DNA of 48,657 bases from Lachnospiraceae bacterium (GTDB lineage: Bacteria > Bacillota > Clostridia > Lachnospirales > Lachnospiraceae), in NCBI GenBank assembly GCA_021772075.1, contig JAETNQ010000031.1, positions 1 through 48,657 on the forward strand, given 5' to 3'. Made by a program: the position numbers and the translations under genes. Each line of letters begins with the position of its first letter. Within the stretch, counting starts at the first letter, position 1. Shown piece after piece: positions 17,127-25,789 of the stretch. The notes beneath the pieces were generated by a model. It worked only from the letters and a program-made list of their open reading frames with translations, was not told the DNA's origin and did not search any database.

Positions 17127-17904
17127 TTCCCATCAACTCCTTTACAAATTTTTCATAGGCTTTCGCCGCCGGATTATCCGGTTCATACTCACAGATCGTC
17201 ATACCATACTCCACAGCCTCCGGCACTTTAATAGACCGGGGAATACTGTTTGTAAAAATACGCACTTTTTCCCCAAGTGCCTGCTGTAACTGTGCTTTCA
17301 CACGCTTTGATACCCTTGTCCGTTCATTATCCATGGTGATAAGGATTCCCTCGATTTCCAATCTGGCATTTGCATGGCTCTTGATTCTGTGGAAGGCCCT
17401 TAAAAACTCTGCCATTCCTTCTACCGCCAGTGTTTCCGACTGTACCGGAATAATCAGGCTATCAGCGCATATCATCACATTTATCATGGCTGTCCCCATC
17501 TTAGGCATCCCGTCAATGAGGATGTAGTCATACTGCTCCTTAATGGTGTCCACAAACTCTTTCAGCTTGTATTCTGCAAAATCAGTATCACACATCAGCT
17601 TGTCAAAGTTATCCAGCTTATTATTCGCCGGAATTAAATCTACCCCTGTCTCCGTCCTTATCATGTAGGACTCCTTGTCCGGCAGTTCCTCATTCATCAC
17701 GATACACTTCAAAATATCATAGATTGTCACGGAAAGCTGCTCCGGTGCGGTCACTCCGCATAGTTTCGTTGTGTGCCTCTGCCCGTCAAAGTCAATCAAT
17801 GCGACCTTACAGCCCTCCTTAGACAGCAGATATGACAGGGTTGTGGCGGTCGTGGTCTTACCTACCCCGCCCTTTCTGTTTACAATTCCTAAAACCTTGC
17901 CCAT
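17080..17904 (-). CDS. parA: ParA/Soj-family partition ATPase
   Basis: Deviant Walker A ATPase: RKGGVGKTTTA at about residues 10 to 20, the switch segment ALIDFDGQRHTTK (with FDGQ instead of the usual DPQ), and a Walker B-like YILIDGMPKMG. At 274 aa the length is normal for the family. Partner of the adjacent ParB; uses ATP-dependent DNA binding to move or position the element. The ATG at 17904 has AAAGGAAG upstream. It is the first gene of the element operon, preceded by a leader with a strong hairpin terminator (18138 to 18179), so expression may be controlled by attenuation. Confidence 0.9.
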   Translation of the reverse strand: MGKVLGIVNRKGGVGKTTTATTLSYLLSKEGCKVALIDFDGQRHTTKLCGVTAPEQLSVTIYDILKCIVMNEELPDKESYMIRTETGVDLIPANNKLDNFDKLMCDTDFAEYKLKEFVDTIKEQYDYILIDGMPKMGTAMINVMICADSLIIPVQSETLAVEGMAEFLRAFHRIKSHANARLEIEGILITMDNERTRVSKRVKAQLQQALGEKVRIFTNSIPRSIKVPEAVEYGMTICEYEPDNPAAKAYEKFVKELMGNGDQNTKDTGKKHIA

Positions 17905-18398
17905 TCTATTGCTTCCTTTCTCTTGTTGAATTTGTTATTTTGGTTACATTGGATTCTCATGCAGGCAACGAGCCAAGGTCAGGCTTGCTGAACCTTGGCG
18001 ACTGCCCATGGTGTCAATTTCACATGACACTTGGATAAAAGCAGGACTGTTCACTTACCTCCTCTGTTCTTGTGCGGCAGCTAAATCAGCCTCTATCCTG
18101 CAATTTCCTTTTCCAGCCTTTTCCGGGCGAAAAAAGCGGGACTAAAAGAGCCTGCATAGAAGAAGGCTAATTTAGTCCCACCAAAAATTTTTTGCATTTT
18201 GTAGCTTATTACCGCAAACAACCCTCCTTATGTTACATAATTGCTACATCATGCGATTTTACTCCAAAATATGATTATAAACAGGCCTGTCCTAACCAAA
18301 CTTCTGAATAAAACCAGTATTTTTTATTAGGACTGAATTAGCGGAATCCCCTTTGTTTATGGGCTTCTTACTAACGTAACCTTATTATAACTCCCTCC
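17905..18398. other. Right terminal non-coding region of the mobile element
   Basis: About 490 bases without a convincing gene. Reading from parA outwards: an inverted repeat GCCAAGGT/ACCTTGGC (about 17971 to 17998), a second GTGTCA/TGACAC (about 18010 to 18029), a terminator-like hairpin (18138 to 18179), a minus-strand Shine-Dalgarno (TAAGGAGGG, 18222 to 18230) not followed by a normal gene, and an AT-rich stretch with a minus-strand TATAAT near 18272. The inverted repeats could be ParB or operator sites. The element end and attachment site should lie near 18398, where the protease frame departs from its family. Confidence 0.55.
18129..18179 (-). terminator. Terminator or attenuator upstream of parA
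   Basis: On the minus strand a 15-base arm beginning GGGACTAAA pairs with one ending TTTAGTCCC (18165-18179 with 18138-18152; one internal mismatch region), followed by GC and then TTTTTT (18130-18135). It sits between the element end and parA. It may block read-through from the broken protease gene or attenuate parA transcription. Confidence 0.65.
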
Positions 18399-20014
18399 CC
18401 CCACTCCATCATCAATGCGGCCGCTCCCGTTACAAAGGGCGCCGCAAAAGAAGTCCCTGTTACTTCCTGCGTTCCCCCATAACCGTCGCTGATCACAATG
18501 CCGACACCCGGCGCCGCCAAATCCGGTTTTACGCTTTCGTTAGCCACCAGTCCTTCCATCCGGTTCTCCAGCAGATAGCCCCGTCCTGAAAAATCCGCAT
18601 AGGAATCATATACCGCATGATAAGCTCCTACCGTAATCACTCTCCTGGACGTAGAGGGAATCGTGAAGGTCACTTCGGGAGTCGGGGCATAAAAACGCGT
18701 ACCGCTGTTTAATACCACGCTGCTTGGAAGATAAAAATAATAATTCCCGGTCACGACCTTCAAAGGCTCCAGCAGGAATGTCCAAACCCCGGAATCAATA
18801 TAATTTTGTTTTGGAATAAAGTCGAAATAAATTTCCTGGTTCACAGAATATGGCGCCGGTTCGCCAATATAGATAAGAAGCTGTGTCTGTTCCATCGACA
18901 GGCGTATCGTTCCTCCCTGTTCCGTTTCCACAATTTGCCGTTCCCCGCCGGGCGATATCAGGGTAATACGGAATATATCCGCATATTCTTTCCAGAGCTG
19001 TACATTGACTGTACGCTCATAGGGCGCTACCGCCAGTTCTACCCTTACCGCATCTTTTACCTCCCCTGCCGTATGCCCCCCTGCCGCCCCTTCATTGCCG
19101 CTTCCTACGCAGATCACGTTTTGTCCGATCTCCGAAACATTATCTATAAACCGTTCTAGCAAAGATGTCCCGTCATGGGAGCCATAGGTATTTCCAAAAC
19201 TTAAATTAATCGCTGTCGGTTTCGCCAGCTCCACCGATTTTTTTACTACATAATCCAAGGCGCGCATCAATTCCGTTGTCCTTGGGAAGGATTCCTGCCT
19301 TGGACTTCCCAGCTTTACAACAATCAGATCTGCTTGCGGAGCCACTCCCGCATATCTTCCTTCGGATGACATTCCGTTTCCTGCAGCAATTTCGGCCACT
19401 GCGGTTCCATGCCCTGTCACATCCCGGCTCGGAACTTTACTGAACCGCCCTTCTCCTTCTGCCTCCAGCGCTTCATTGATCTGTTCCTGGTTGAACTCCA
19501 CGCCGATCTGATACCCCTCCGGCGGACGCATTCCGCTGCCCTCCTCCGGTGTCAGGCTTTGATCCCATAAGAATTTGATCCGGGTACTCCCATCCCTGTT
19601 CCTGAAATCCATCCGGGAATAGTCTATACCGGAATCAATAACTGCCACCAGCGTTCCCAAGCCGGTCAAATACGGCTCCCTTACCGTTACCGGCAGAATG
19701 CAGGAAGCCTCCTTCCCTCGTTGTATAGAAAAATAAAGCCTTTTCGGCATTTCCACATATTCCACTTCTTCCAGTTCCACAAAAGATCCGATCAGGTTCT
19801 GTGGTATCGTGACAATCGCATATCCTGCGATCAGTTCTTCGATACCGATGACGGAGCCGTCCAGCCTTTTTAAGTTTCCATTATACTTTACAATCAGCTC
19901 CCAGCGGTCATCCGCCGCGTCATAACCCGTATCCAGCCCTAGGGACTTTTCCCTCTCTTCCGCTGAAGAATCCAGCGCAAGATTCAATAAATTTTCCAAT
20001 TTTTGTGAATTCAT
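18371..20014 (-). CDS. S8 subtilisin-like protease, C-terminus cut off by the mobile element
   Basis: Serine protease of the Clostridia S8 group. All three catalytic residues are present: Asp in LVAVIDSGID (near 126), His in GHGTAVAE (near 200), Ser in GTSFAAP (near 520). An inserted domain of about 200 residues lies between His and Ser, as in CspB-like members. No signal peptide. The 547-aa frame follows the family until GAAALMMEWG and then ends in the unrelated tail EGVIIRLR, so I infer that the element inserted at about 18398 and removed the last helix and tail. The ATG at 20014 has AAGG upstream. Activity may be kept or lost. It is last in the recQ operon. Confidence 0.85.
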   Translation of the reverse strand: MNSQKLENLLNLALDSSAEEREKSLGLDTGYDAADDRWELIVKYNGNLKRLDGSVIGIEELIAGYAIVTIPQNLIGSFVELEEVEYVEMPKRLYFSIQRGKEASCILPVTVREPYLTGLGTLVAVIDSGIDYSRMDFRNRDGSTRIKFLWDQSLTPEEGSGMRPPEGYQIGVEFNQEQINEALEAEGEGRFSKVPSRDVTGHGTAVAEIAAGNGMSSEGRYAGVAPQADLIVVKLGSPRQESFPRTTELMRALDYVVKKSVELAKPTAINLSFGNTYGSHDGTSLLERFIDNVSEIGQNVICVGSGNEGAAGGHTAGEVKDAVRVELAVAPYERTVNVQLWKEYADIFRITLISPGGERQIVETEQGGTIRLSMEQTQLLIYIGEPAPYSVNQEIYFDFIPKQNYIDSGVWTFLLEPLKVVTGNYYFYLPSSVVLNSGTRFYAPTPEVTFTIPSTSRRVITVGAYHAVYDSYADFSGRGYLLENRMEGLVANESVKPDLAAPGVGIVISDGYGGTQEVTGTSFAAPFVTGAAALMMEWGEGVIIRLR

Positions 20015-20056
20015 AAGATAACCTTGTATACATATGCTTTTTTTATTATATGCACC

Positions 20057-21370
20057 TCATTCCTTATAAAAACACTCCATCGCCCGGATCATGTACTCCA
20101 CGTCTTTTGCTCCCGCCGTCTCATAAGCCGAATGCATCGCCAGCTGCGGCAGGCCGATATCCACAGTGCAAACTGGAACCTGGGTCGCAGACAGATTCCC
20201 CAGCGTAGAGCCTCCGGCAATATCCGAACGGTTTGCATACATTTGGCAGGGAACCTCCGCCTTTTTGCAAATATCCTTCATCACCGCCGCGGAAACCGCA
20301 TCCGTCGTATATTTCTGGCTTCCGTGGTATTTGATGACAATTCCCCCGTTTAAGTAAGGGCGGTTGGTAGGATCGGCTTTCTCCGGATGGTTGGGATGCA
20401 CTGCGTGGGCATTGTCCGCAGAGATCATAAAGCTGTCCGCCAGCAGCCTATGATAACCGTCTTCCCCAATTCCCATGGCCAGACATATTCTTTTCAGTGT
20501 ATCCTGTAAAAAGGTAGAAGCCGCTCCCTGCCTCGTCGCACTTCCCACCTCTTCATTATCGAACACAATCATCAGATTCATATATCTTTGCGGCACGGCA
20601 TGGCACATCGCCTGTAAGGATGCATAAACACACTCTAAGTCATCCAGCCTGGGAGCGCATAGGAATTCCCCTTTCGCTCCAAATGCCCTTCCCTTTTCCC
20701 GGTTATATAAAAACAGGTCGCTGCCAAGAATATCCCCGCTTTCCACCCCTGCCGCTCTGGCAATCAGCTCCCGGAAAGAACCTTCCTTCTCCGCTCCCCC
20801 GTACAAAGGAAGCATATCCGTCTGAACATTATACTCCACGCCCTTGTTCATATCCCGGTTCATATGGATCGCCACATTGGGAATCACAAATAAATCTTTA
20901 TCCGCGTCAACATTTTTTACGGCAATATTTCCCCTGCCGTCCGCAACAGCTACCCGTCCGGCAGCCGACAGGGGACGATCCAGCCATGTGGAAAGAATCA
21001 TTCCCCCGTATTTTTCCACATTCAGCTTCACATACCGGTCTTCCACTTTTATTTCCGGCTCCTCTTTTATTTTAAAACAGGGAGAATCGCTATGGGAAGC
21101 AATCATATGGAACCCTGCCAGCTCCATCCCGGCAATTCTTTTCCCGCCGTCCTTCCCTCCCGCTGCTTTTCCTTTGGGAATGGAAAAAGCGATCAGAGAC
21201 GAACCGTTTCTGGTAACATAATATTTCCCCCCAAAGGAAAGCTCCCATTCCCGGTTTTCCATAAGAGGCACATACCCTGCCTCTTCCAGCTCCTTTTGCA
21301 CATTTTCCACTGCATGGTAGCAGCTCGGACTCTTTTCAATAAATTCCAGCATCCTTTTTGCCTGTTCCAT
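20057..21370 (-). CDS. apeB: M18 family aminopeptidase
   Basis: Cytosolic zinc aminopeptidase that removes N-terminal residues from peptides. Family motifs: ASHSDSPCFKIK (first metal ligand His and following Asp), DDLECVYA, FDNEEVGSATRQGA (catalytic glutamates), and SADNAHAVHPNHPEK. The 437-aa length is normal. No signal peptide. The ATG at 21370 follows the DUF2156 stop by only three bases and takes its GGAGG from that gene's last codons, so the two are coupled. It lies upstream of the truncated S8 protease. The specific substrate preference cannot be read from the sequence. Confidence 0.93.
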   Translation of the reverse strand: MEQAKRMLEFIEKSPSCYHAVENVQKELEEAGYVPLMENREWELSFGGKYYVTRNGSSLIAFSIPKGKAAGGKDGGKRIAGMELAGFHMIASHSDSPCFKIKEEPEIKVEDRYVKLNVEKYGGMILSTWLDRPLSAAGRVAVADGRGNIAVKNVDADKDLFVIPNVAIHMNRDMNKGVEYNVQTDMLPLYGGAEKEGSFRELIARAAGVESGDILGSDLFLYNREKGRAFGAKGEFLCAPRLDDLECVYASLQAMCHAVPQRYMNLMIVFDNEEVGSATRQGAASTFLQDTLKRICLAMGIGEDGYHRLLADSFMISADNAHAVHPNHPEKADPTNRPYLNGGIVIKYHGSQKYTTDAVSAAVMKDICKKAEVPCQMYANRSDIAGGSTLGNLSATQVPVCTVDIGLPQLAMHSAYETAGAKDVEYMIRAMECFYKE

Positions 21371-21373
21371 TCC

Positions 21374-22264
21374 TTATCCCTCCGTTACCAATCCCTTTTC
21401 CATGAGGAATACAGGATCATAGGACAACTTTGCTTTTCTGAGGCCTTCTTCGCCCGTATCCTCTTCCCGGTTGATATATTTATAACCGGAAGCTTCATGT
21501 TCCGCAAACTGCTGGTTGATCATCGGATAGGCGCCCTGCACATCGGCAAATGCCTTTTCAATATGCACGACAAACATATCGTCCCCGCATGGCTCTCCAA
21601 GAGAAAAAGCAACCACCCTGCCTCCCGCCCGGATCAATCCTCCGCGCAGCCCGAGTTTTTCCCTGCACCGCAAGGCATTAAGCGTTACACAGAACTCATT
21701 ATGTTTTTCCCCTTTTTCCATGCAGCCGTTCTGCTGACGCCAAATCTCTGCCATGGCGATACACTCTTCCATATTTTCATCCGAAATTTCTTCATAAGAC
21801 CAGTCAGGGTAATTTTCCTTAAAGCGGTTGATATGGTTCCTCTTCCCATGCAGTTTCTTCCCTGCCAGAGAGATTAACCGTTCCGTTTCATAAACATAAT
21901 CTGCAGAATCCCTGTCGTAAACTATTTGGAATCTGCCCGGATAAAGCTTTTCCAGCCTTTCAAACTGTGTTGGTGATACCAGGTGCATCTGAAAAGGCAT
22001 TCCTTTTTCCCTGAAAAATTCCATCAAAACGTCCACCGTCTTCTTCAAATCCCCTTTTCCCAAAGGAAAGCTGACAGACAGCCCATCCTCTTCCGAAAGA
22101 AAAACAAGCATGTCTTCCACCACTGCGTAATGTATATCATAAAAAGGAGCCCACAAAAAATTATTGGCATACGTAAACTCACAGTTCCTTACCGGCTCCA
22201 TATCATAATAATGTTGTATGATCCCTTCATCCTCTATTCCAAGTTCCTTCCATTCGATTTCCAT
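21374..22264 (-). CDS. DUF2156 (phosphatidylglycerol lysyltransferase C-terminal-like) protein
   Basis: GNAT-fold protein of the DUF2156 family, related to the catalytic half of MprF and to FemX-like aminoacyl transferases. Characteristic segments are the N-terminal CEFTYANNFLWAPFYDI, the KLHGKRNHINRFKENYP core, and the C-terminal YINREEDTGEEGLRKAK followed by SYDP. At 296 aa it is the stand-alone soluble form without membrane helices. I use the ATG at 22264 (GAGGATA upstream) and not an earlier in-frame ATG. Substrate unknown. It sits between recQ (about 100-base gap) and the aminopeptidase (3-base gap). Confidence 0.85.
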   Translation of the reverse strand: MEIEWKELGIEDEGIIQHYYDMEPVRNCEFTYANNFLWAPFYDIHYAVVEDMLVFLSEEDGLSVSFPLGKGDLKKTVDVLMEFFREKGMPFQMHLVSPTQFERLEKLYPGRFQIVYDRDSADYVYETERLISLAGKKLHGKRNHINRFKENYPDWSYEEISDENMEECIAMAEIWRQQNGCMEKGEKHNEFCVTLNALRCREKLGLRGGLIRAGGRVVAFSLGEPCGDDMFVVHIEKAFADVQGAYPMINQQFAEHEASGYKYINREEDTGEEGLRKAKLSYDPVFLMEKGLVTEG

Positions 22265-22366
22265 TGTATATCCTCTTTTCCTTTTTCTGTCACAGACCCT
22301 CGCCCGTCCTGCCTTATGTATTATGTCCATCTTTCCTTATCCTTTGCAGCACGAAAGAATAAGTTT

Positions 22367-24223
22367 TCACTTCCCTGCTATACAGTCCAGAAACCTTTCT
22401 CCGTATTTTTCATACTTAAATTCCCCGACTCCTGTTACCGACAGCATCTCTCCCTTTGTCTCCGGTTTCACGATGCACATATGCACCAGAGTCCGATCCG
22501 AAAAAACAATGTAGGGCGGTACTTTTTCTTCCTTCGCAATTTCCGTACGTAGCATCCGCAGTTTTTCGAACAGTTCTTCTTCCTGCCTGTTAAACTCATA
22601 ATCCCCGAAAGCCATCCCTTTCCGTTTCTTCTTTGTTTTTATTCTGGCCGGATGTTCCTGCTCTTTTGCCATCTTCATCTCGATCCGTTCTTCCCCGGAA
22701 AGCACCGATGCCGATTTCTCCGTCAGTTTTACGATGGCATATTCATCATTGGTCACATTCAAATAACCATATAACTGTAAATGATTGATGACTTTCCGCA
22801 GTTTATAAACCGGCGTCTTGGACAATTCCCCGTAATGGGGATTCCCGTCCATCCTGTAATTGCGGATCTTTGCCGTGTTCGCCCCATGCACCGTATCCAC
22901 GATTACATTGGTTCCAAACCTCTGCCCGCTGCTTTGTACACAGCCCAGAAGGCTTTCTGCAATCTCCGTCACATCCACCGTTTCAAACTGGCTCAGGCAA
23001 TTTGCGCAGTTTCCACAATAACCGCTTCCGTATTCCCCAAAATACCGCAGCATATAGTCCCTCAGGCATTCATTGGTAAAACAGTAAAACGTCATCTTCC
23101 TGAGCCTGTCCCTGTCCCTCTCTTCCACAATCCTTCTCGTTATTTCATCCAGTTCCTGGTTGTCTTTATTGTGGTCGATAAAAAACTGGTTGGTAACCAC
23201 ATCCTGTCCGGCATAGAACAGGACGCATTCCGCCGCCTCGCCGTCCCTTCCGGCCCGTCCGGCTTCCTGATAATAGCTTTCCATATTTTTCGGCATATTA
23301 TAATGCACGACAAAACGCACGTCTGATTTATCGATCCCCATGCCGAAAGCATTGGTGGCCACCATAATCTCCACCCGGCTGTATATAAAATCTTCCTGGC
23401 TTGTTTTCCGTTCTCCGTCCCCCATCCCCGCGTGGTATTTGGCAACGGAAAATCCATCTGCCTTCAGCCTCTCATAGATCTCTTCCACATATTTCCTTGT
23501 CAGGCAATAAATGATTCCGCTCTGCCCTGTGTGCAGTTCCAGAAAATTCTTCATAGACGCATACTTATCCTTTGGCGACTGCACGGCAAAATACAAGTTC
23601 GGACGGTCAAACCCCGTCGTCACTACTTTTGGTTCCTGCAGCAACAGCAGATCAATAATATCATCCCTGACCTCCCGCGTGGCTGTAGCCGTAAACGCGC
23701 TGATCACCGGCCGTTTGGACAGTTTTTTGATAAAAGCCACGATTTTTAAATAACTGGGGCGGAAGTCCTGCCCCCATTGGGAAACGCAGTGCGCTTCATC
23801 AATTACAAGCATGGAAATATCCGCATATAATGCAAATTCCAAAAACAAGTCGGTATCCAGCCTTTCCGGCGCTACATAAATCAACTTATACCTTCCCTGC
23901 TTCGCGAACTCCAGCGCCTTCCGGTACTGCCCGGCGGTCAAAGAACTGTTCAAATATGCCGCGTGTACCCCCGCCTGGTTCAATCCCTCCACCTGATCTT
24001 TCATCAAAGAGATCAGCGGGGAGACCACAAGGGTAATTCCCTCCATAATAAGGGCAGGAACTTGAAAGCATATGGATTTTCCCGCGCCTGTAGGCATAAT
24101 GCCAAAAGTATCCTTCCCATTTAATATGCTTTCTATCAGTTCCTCCTGCCCTTCCCGGAAGGAATCATATCCAAAATATTGTTTCAGGACTTTTTTCGCC
24201 TGACTCCTGTTATGATTGTCCAT
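22367..24223 (-). CDS. recQ: ATP-dependent DNA helicase RecQ
   Basis: 3'-5' helicase of recombination and replication repair. Walker A MPTGAGKS (43 to 50), DEAH box (about 140), and the aromatic-rich loop SQWGQDFRP are visible, then helicase motifs V and VI (ATNAFGMGIDKSDVRFVVHY, EAGRAGRDG). The RQC zinc site is formed by cysteines in CFTNECLRDYM and CGNCANC. The C-terminal HRDC-like domain is present (FEKLRMLRTEIAKEEKVPPYIVF). At 618 aa the length is normal. Its ATG overlaps the nth stop as TAATG, so it is translated by coupling. The nth-recQ pair suggests a DNA repair operon. Confidence 0.95.
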   Translation of the reverse strand: MDNHNRSQAKKVLKQYFGYDSFREGQEELIESILNGKDTFGIMPTGAGKSICFQVPALIMEGITLVVSPLISLMKDQVEGLNQAGVHAAYLNSSLTAGQYRKALEFAKQGRYKLIYVAPERLDTDLFLEFALYADISMLVIDEAHCVSQWGQDFRPSYLKIVAFIKKLSKRPVISAFTATATREVRDDIIDLLLLQEPKVVTTGFDRPNLYFAVQSPKDKYASMKNFLELHTGQSGIIYCLTRKYVEEIYERLKADGFSVAKYHAGMGDGERKTSQEDFIYSRVEIMVATNAFGMGIDKSDVRFVVHYNMPKNMESYYQEAGRAGRDGEAAECVLFYAGQDVVTNQFFIDHNKDNQELDEITRRIVEERDRDRLRKMTFYCFTNECLRDYMLRYFGEYGSGYCGNCANCLSQFETVDVTEIAESLLGCVQSSGQRFGTNVIVDTVHGANTAKIRNYRMDGNPHYGELSKTPVYKLRKVINHLQLYGYLNVTNDEYAIVKLTEKSASVLSGEERIEMKMAKEQEHPARIKTKKKRKGMAFGDYEFNRQEEELFEKLRMLRTEIAKEEKVPPYIVFSDRTLVHMCIVKPETKGEMLSVTGVGEFKYEKYGERFLDCIAGK

Positions 24224-24846
24224 TAAATCCTCTTCTCACACCATTGTTCCAACACACAGTTTTCACAATGAGCCTTTCTTGCCGTACATACGCTTCTCCC
24301 ATGATAAATCAGCTGAAAATTGATCCGGTTCCAATGTTCCTCCGGCAGCGTCTTCATCAGTTCTTTCTCCACCTGCACCGGATTTTTTCCTTCCGCCCAC
24401 CCGATTCTTTTGGAAATGCGGAATACATGGGTATCCACTGTCACACCCGGCACCCCGTAGGCATCAGCCAGAAATAAAGTCGCCGTTTTCCTTCCCACCC
24501 CGGGAAGCCCCACCAGTGCATCCATATTTTTCGGCACTTTTTTATCATAATCCTTCCAAAGCTTTTCACAACATTTTTTTATGTTTTTTGCCTTGACTTT
24601 GTATAAGCCGATACTTTTGATGGCATTCTCCACCTCTTCTACAGATGCCAGCATCACCGCCTCCATATCGGGAAAACGCTCCCACAGGCCGGGAAGAACC
24701 TCATCCACCTGTTTGTCGGTACTCTGGGCGCTCAACATAATGGCAATTAGGAGCTGCCAATCCTCCTGATGGAGAAACCCCTCTTTCGTCGTCCCATATT
24801 CCTGATCCAGCATATCCAAAATCATTATTGTTTTCTCTTTTGTCAT
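24223..24846 (-). CDS. nth: Endonuclease III (DNA glycosylase/AP lyase)
   Basis: Removes oxidised pyrimidines and nicks the abasic site. The helix-hairpin-helix LVGLPGVGRKTA contains the catalytic lysine, and VDTHVFRIS supplies the catalytic aspartate. The C-terminal iron-sulfur cluster site has the canonical spacing C-x6-C-x2-C-x5-C (CTARKAHCENCVLEQWC). At 207 aa the protein is of standard length. It lies 15 bases after the acetyltransferase and overlaps recQ by one base. Function is secure by motif content. Confidence 0.95.
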   Translation of the reverse strand: MTKEKTIMILDMLDQEYGTTKEGFLHQEDWQLLIAIMLSAQSTDKQVDEVLPGLWERFPDMEAVMLASVEEVENAIKSIGLYKVKAKNIKKCCEKLWKDYDKKVPKNMDALVGLPGVGRKTATLFLADAYGVPGVTVDTHVFRISKRIGWAEGKNPVQVEKELMKTLPEEHWNRINFQLIYHGRSVCTARKAHCENCVLEQWCEKRI

Positions 24847-24861
24847 TTTTCGGTTCCTGCC

Positions 24862-25335
24862 CTATAATATCGTTTCCATTCCGACTTTCTGCGGTTTTAA
24901 TCCGCATTTTTCATAGAATTTCATCGCCGCCTCATTACAGCTCCATACATTCAGCGTTACGTTATAACAGCCCTGCTCCTTCGCGAATTCCAGAATCCGG
25001 TCATACAACTTTTTCCCGATATGCTGCCCCCTGCATTCCTCGTCCACGCATAAATCATCAATATATAATGTCTTGATATCCGTCATGATATTATCGTTGA
25101 TATACTGCTGAAAAATACAGAATGCATAACCAAGCACTTTGTCCCTCTCGTCTGCCGCAACAAAAACCGGCCTTTTTTCATCGTTCAGGATCTCTTTGAG
25201 CTGATCATCCGTATATTTTCTGTTATGATCCCCTTGGAATAAATCCGGCCGCCCCCTATGGTGGACCAGACATACCTGTACCAGAAGTTCATGTATTCTG
25301 TCAATATCCTTTTCCTTTGCCCGTCTGATCTTCAT
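24862..25335 (-). CDS. GNAT family N-acetyltransferase
   Basis: Single-domain GNAT protein of 157 aa. The acetyl-CoA loop is CRGQHIGKKLYD (R/Q-x-x-G-x-G/A type), preceded by the TLYIDDLCVDEE strand, and followed by the C-terminal NEAAMKFYEKCGLKP typical of the fold. The substrate (small molecule or protein N-terminus) is unknown. I chose the ATG at 25335 because GAGGG sits five bases upstream and the fold starts right there; an in-frame ATG eleven codons earlier has no ribosome site. First gene of the operon with nth and recQ. Confidence 0.85.
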   Translation of the reverse strand: MKIRRAKEKDIDRIHELLVQVCLVHHRGRPDLFQGDHNRKYTDDQLKEILNDEKRPVFVAADERDKVLGYAFCIFQQYINDNIMTDIKTLYIDDLCVDEECRGQHIGKKLYDRILEFAKEQGCYNVTLNVWSCNEAAMKFYEKCGLKPQKVGMETIL

Positions 25336-25396
25336 TCTTCCCTCATTTCCGCGTTGTTTTCTGCACAAATTCTCTTTTCCATATACTTCCTGCTAC

Positions 25397-25433
25397 AGTA
25401 TAAATTATTTTGTCTTCGGATGCAAGTTTGCAT
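25397..25433 (-). promoter_or_regulatory. Promoter of the GNAT-nth-recQ operon with palindromic operator
   Basis: On the minus strand TTGCAT (25420-25425) and TATACT (25397-25402) are 17 bases apart, about 60 bases upstream of the first gene. A perfect palindrome with a two-base centre, ATGCAA-GT-TTGCAT (25420-25433), covers the -35 box and could be a repressor or activator site. Confidence 0.6.
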
Positions 25434-25506
25434 TGTGTACAATCAGTATTCGCTTATGGACAAACGCTGCCACGCTCCGCGGGCCAGCTTTATTGTAAAA
25501 TGAAGA

Positions 25507-25544
25507 ATCAGGCCCGGCTGCAATATATCGCAGCCAGGCCTGAT
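25507..25544 (-). terminator. Hairpin terminator downstream of the 66-aa membrane protein gene
   Basis: Two 15-base arms (25507-25521 and 25530-25544, starting ATCAGGCC and ending AGGCCTGAT, one mismatch) form a strong GC-rich stem with an 8-base loop. The U-tract on the minus strand is weak (TTCTTCATTTT), so termination efficiency is uncertain. Confidence 0.55.
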
Positions 25545-25588
25545 CCGACAGAAAATATATATAAGAAGTTTTAGAGCATCCCCTGATA

Positions 25589-25789
25589 TTAATAAAACTC
25601 ATCCATCGGCTTTCCAAAAATCATATACAGCCCTAACGGTATGGTAAGCAAAGCTATGGTCGCATCCCCTTCCAGCATTTTCACTGCAGGTATCGTGGCG
25701 ACTATAAGCACAATGCCCCCTAAACGCCTTTTGATCAAATCCTGACGGCAAGATCTCCATTTCCTTTTCCAACTTTCCATATGCAACAT
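25589..25789 (-). CDS. Small membrane protein, 66 aa
   Basis: Short protein with a basic N-terminus (ESWKRKWRSCRQDLIKRR) and two hydrophobic stretches (GGIVLIVATIPAV, ATIALLTIPLGLYMIF), so a two-helix membrane hairpin with the N-terminus inside is likely. Function unknown. AAGGAG lies just upstream; of the nearby starts (ATG 25789, TTG 25786, ATG 25780) the spacing is best for the second or third, so the exact start is uncertain. It stands alone between the recQ operon promoter and the carbohydrate locus and is followed by a hairpin. Confidence 0.55.
   Translation of the reverse strand: MLHMESWKRKWRSCRQDLIKRRLGGIVLIVATIPAVKMLEGDATIALLTIPLGLYMIFGKPMDEFY

Larger units (their letters stand above)
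1..18398. mobile_element. Right part of an integrated conjugative/mobilizable element
   Basis: The block combines partition genes (parA, parB), a giant methylase/helicase protein, a Toprim primase-like protein, a MobL-type relaxase and many small ORFan-like genes, a mix typical of Clostridia ICEs and mobilizable plasmids. The right limit is inferred from the subtilisin-like gene at 18371, whose reading frame leaves the conserved family sequence after the residues MEWG at about 18398. The left limit is outside the window, and no integrase, coupling protein or type IV secretion gene is visible, so self-transfer cannot be judged. Several genes use TTG starts behind strong Shine-Dalgarno sites (845, 2465, 8675). 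Confidence 0.8.

Noticed and set aside
18100-18221. 38-codon minus-strand frame from TTG at 18221 after TAAGGAGGG
   Set aside because: The TTG directly touches the Shine-Dalgarno, leaving no spacing, and the frame runs through the terminator hairpin.
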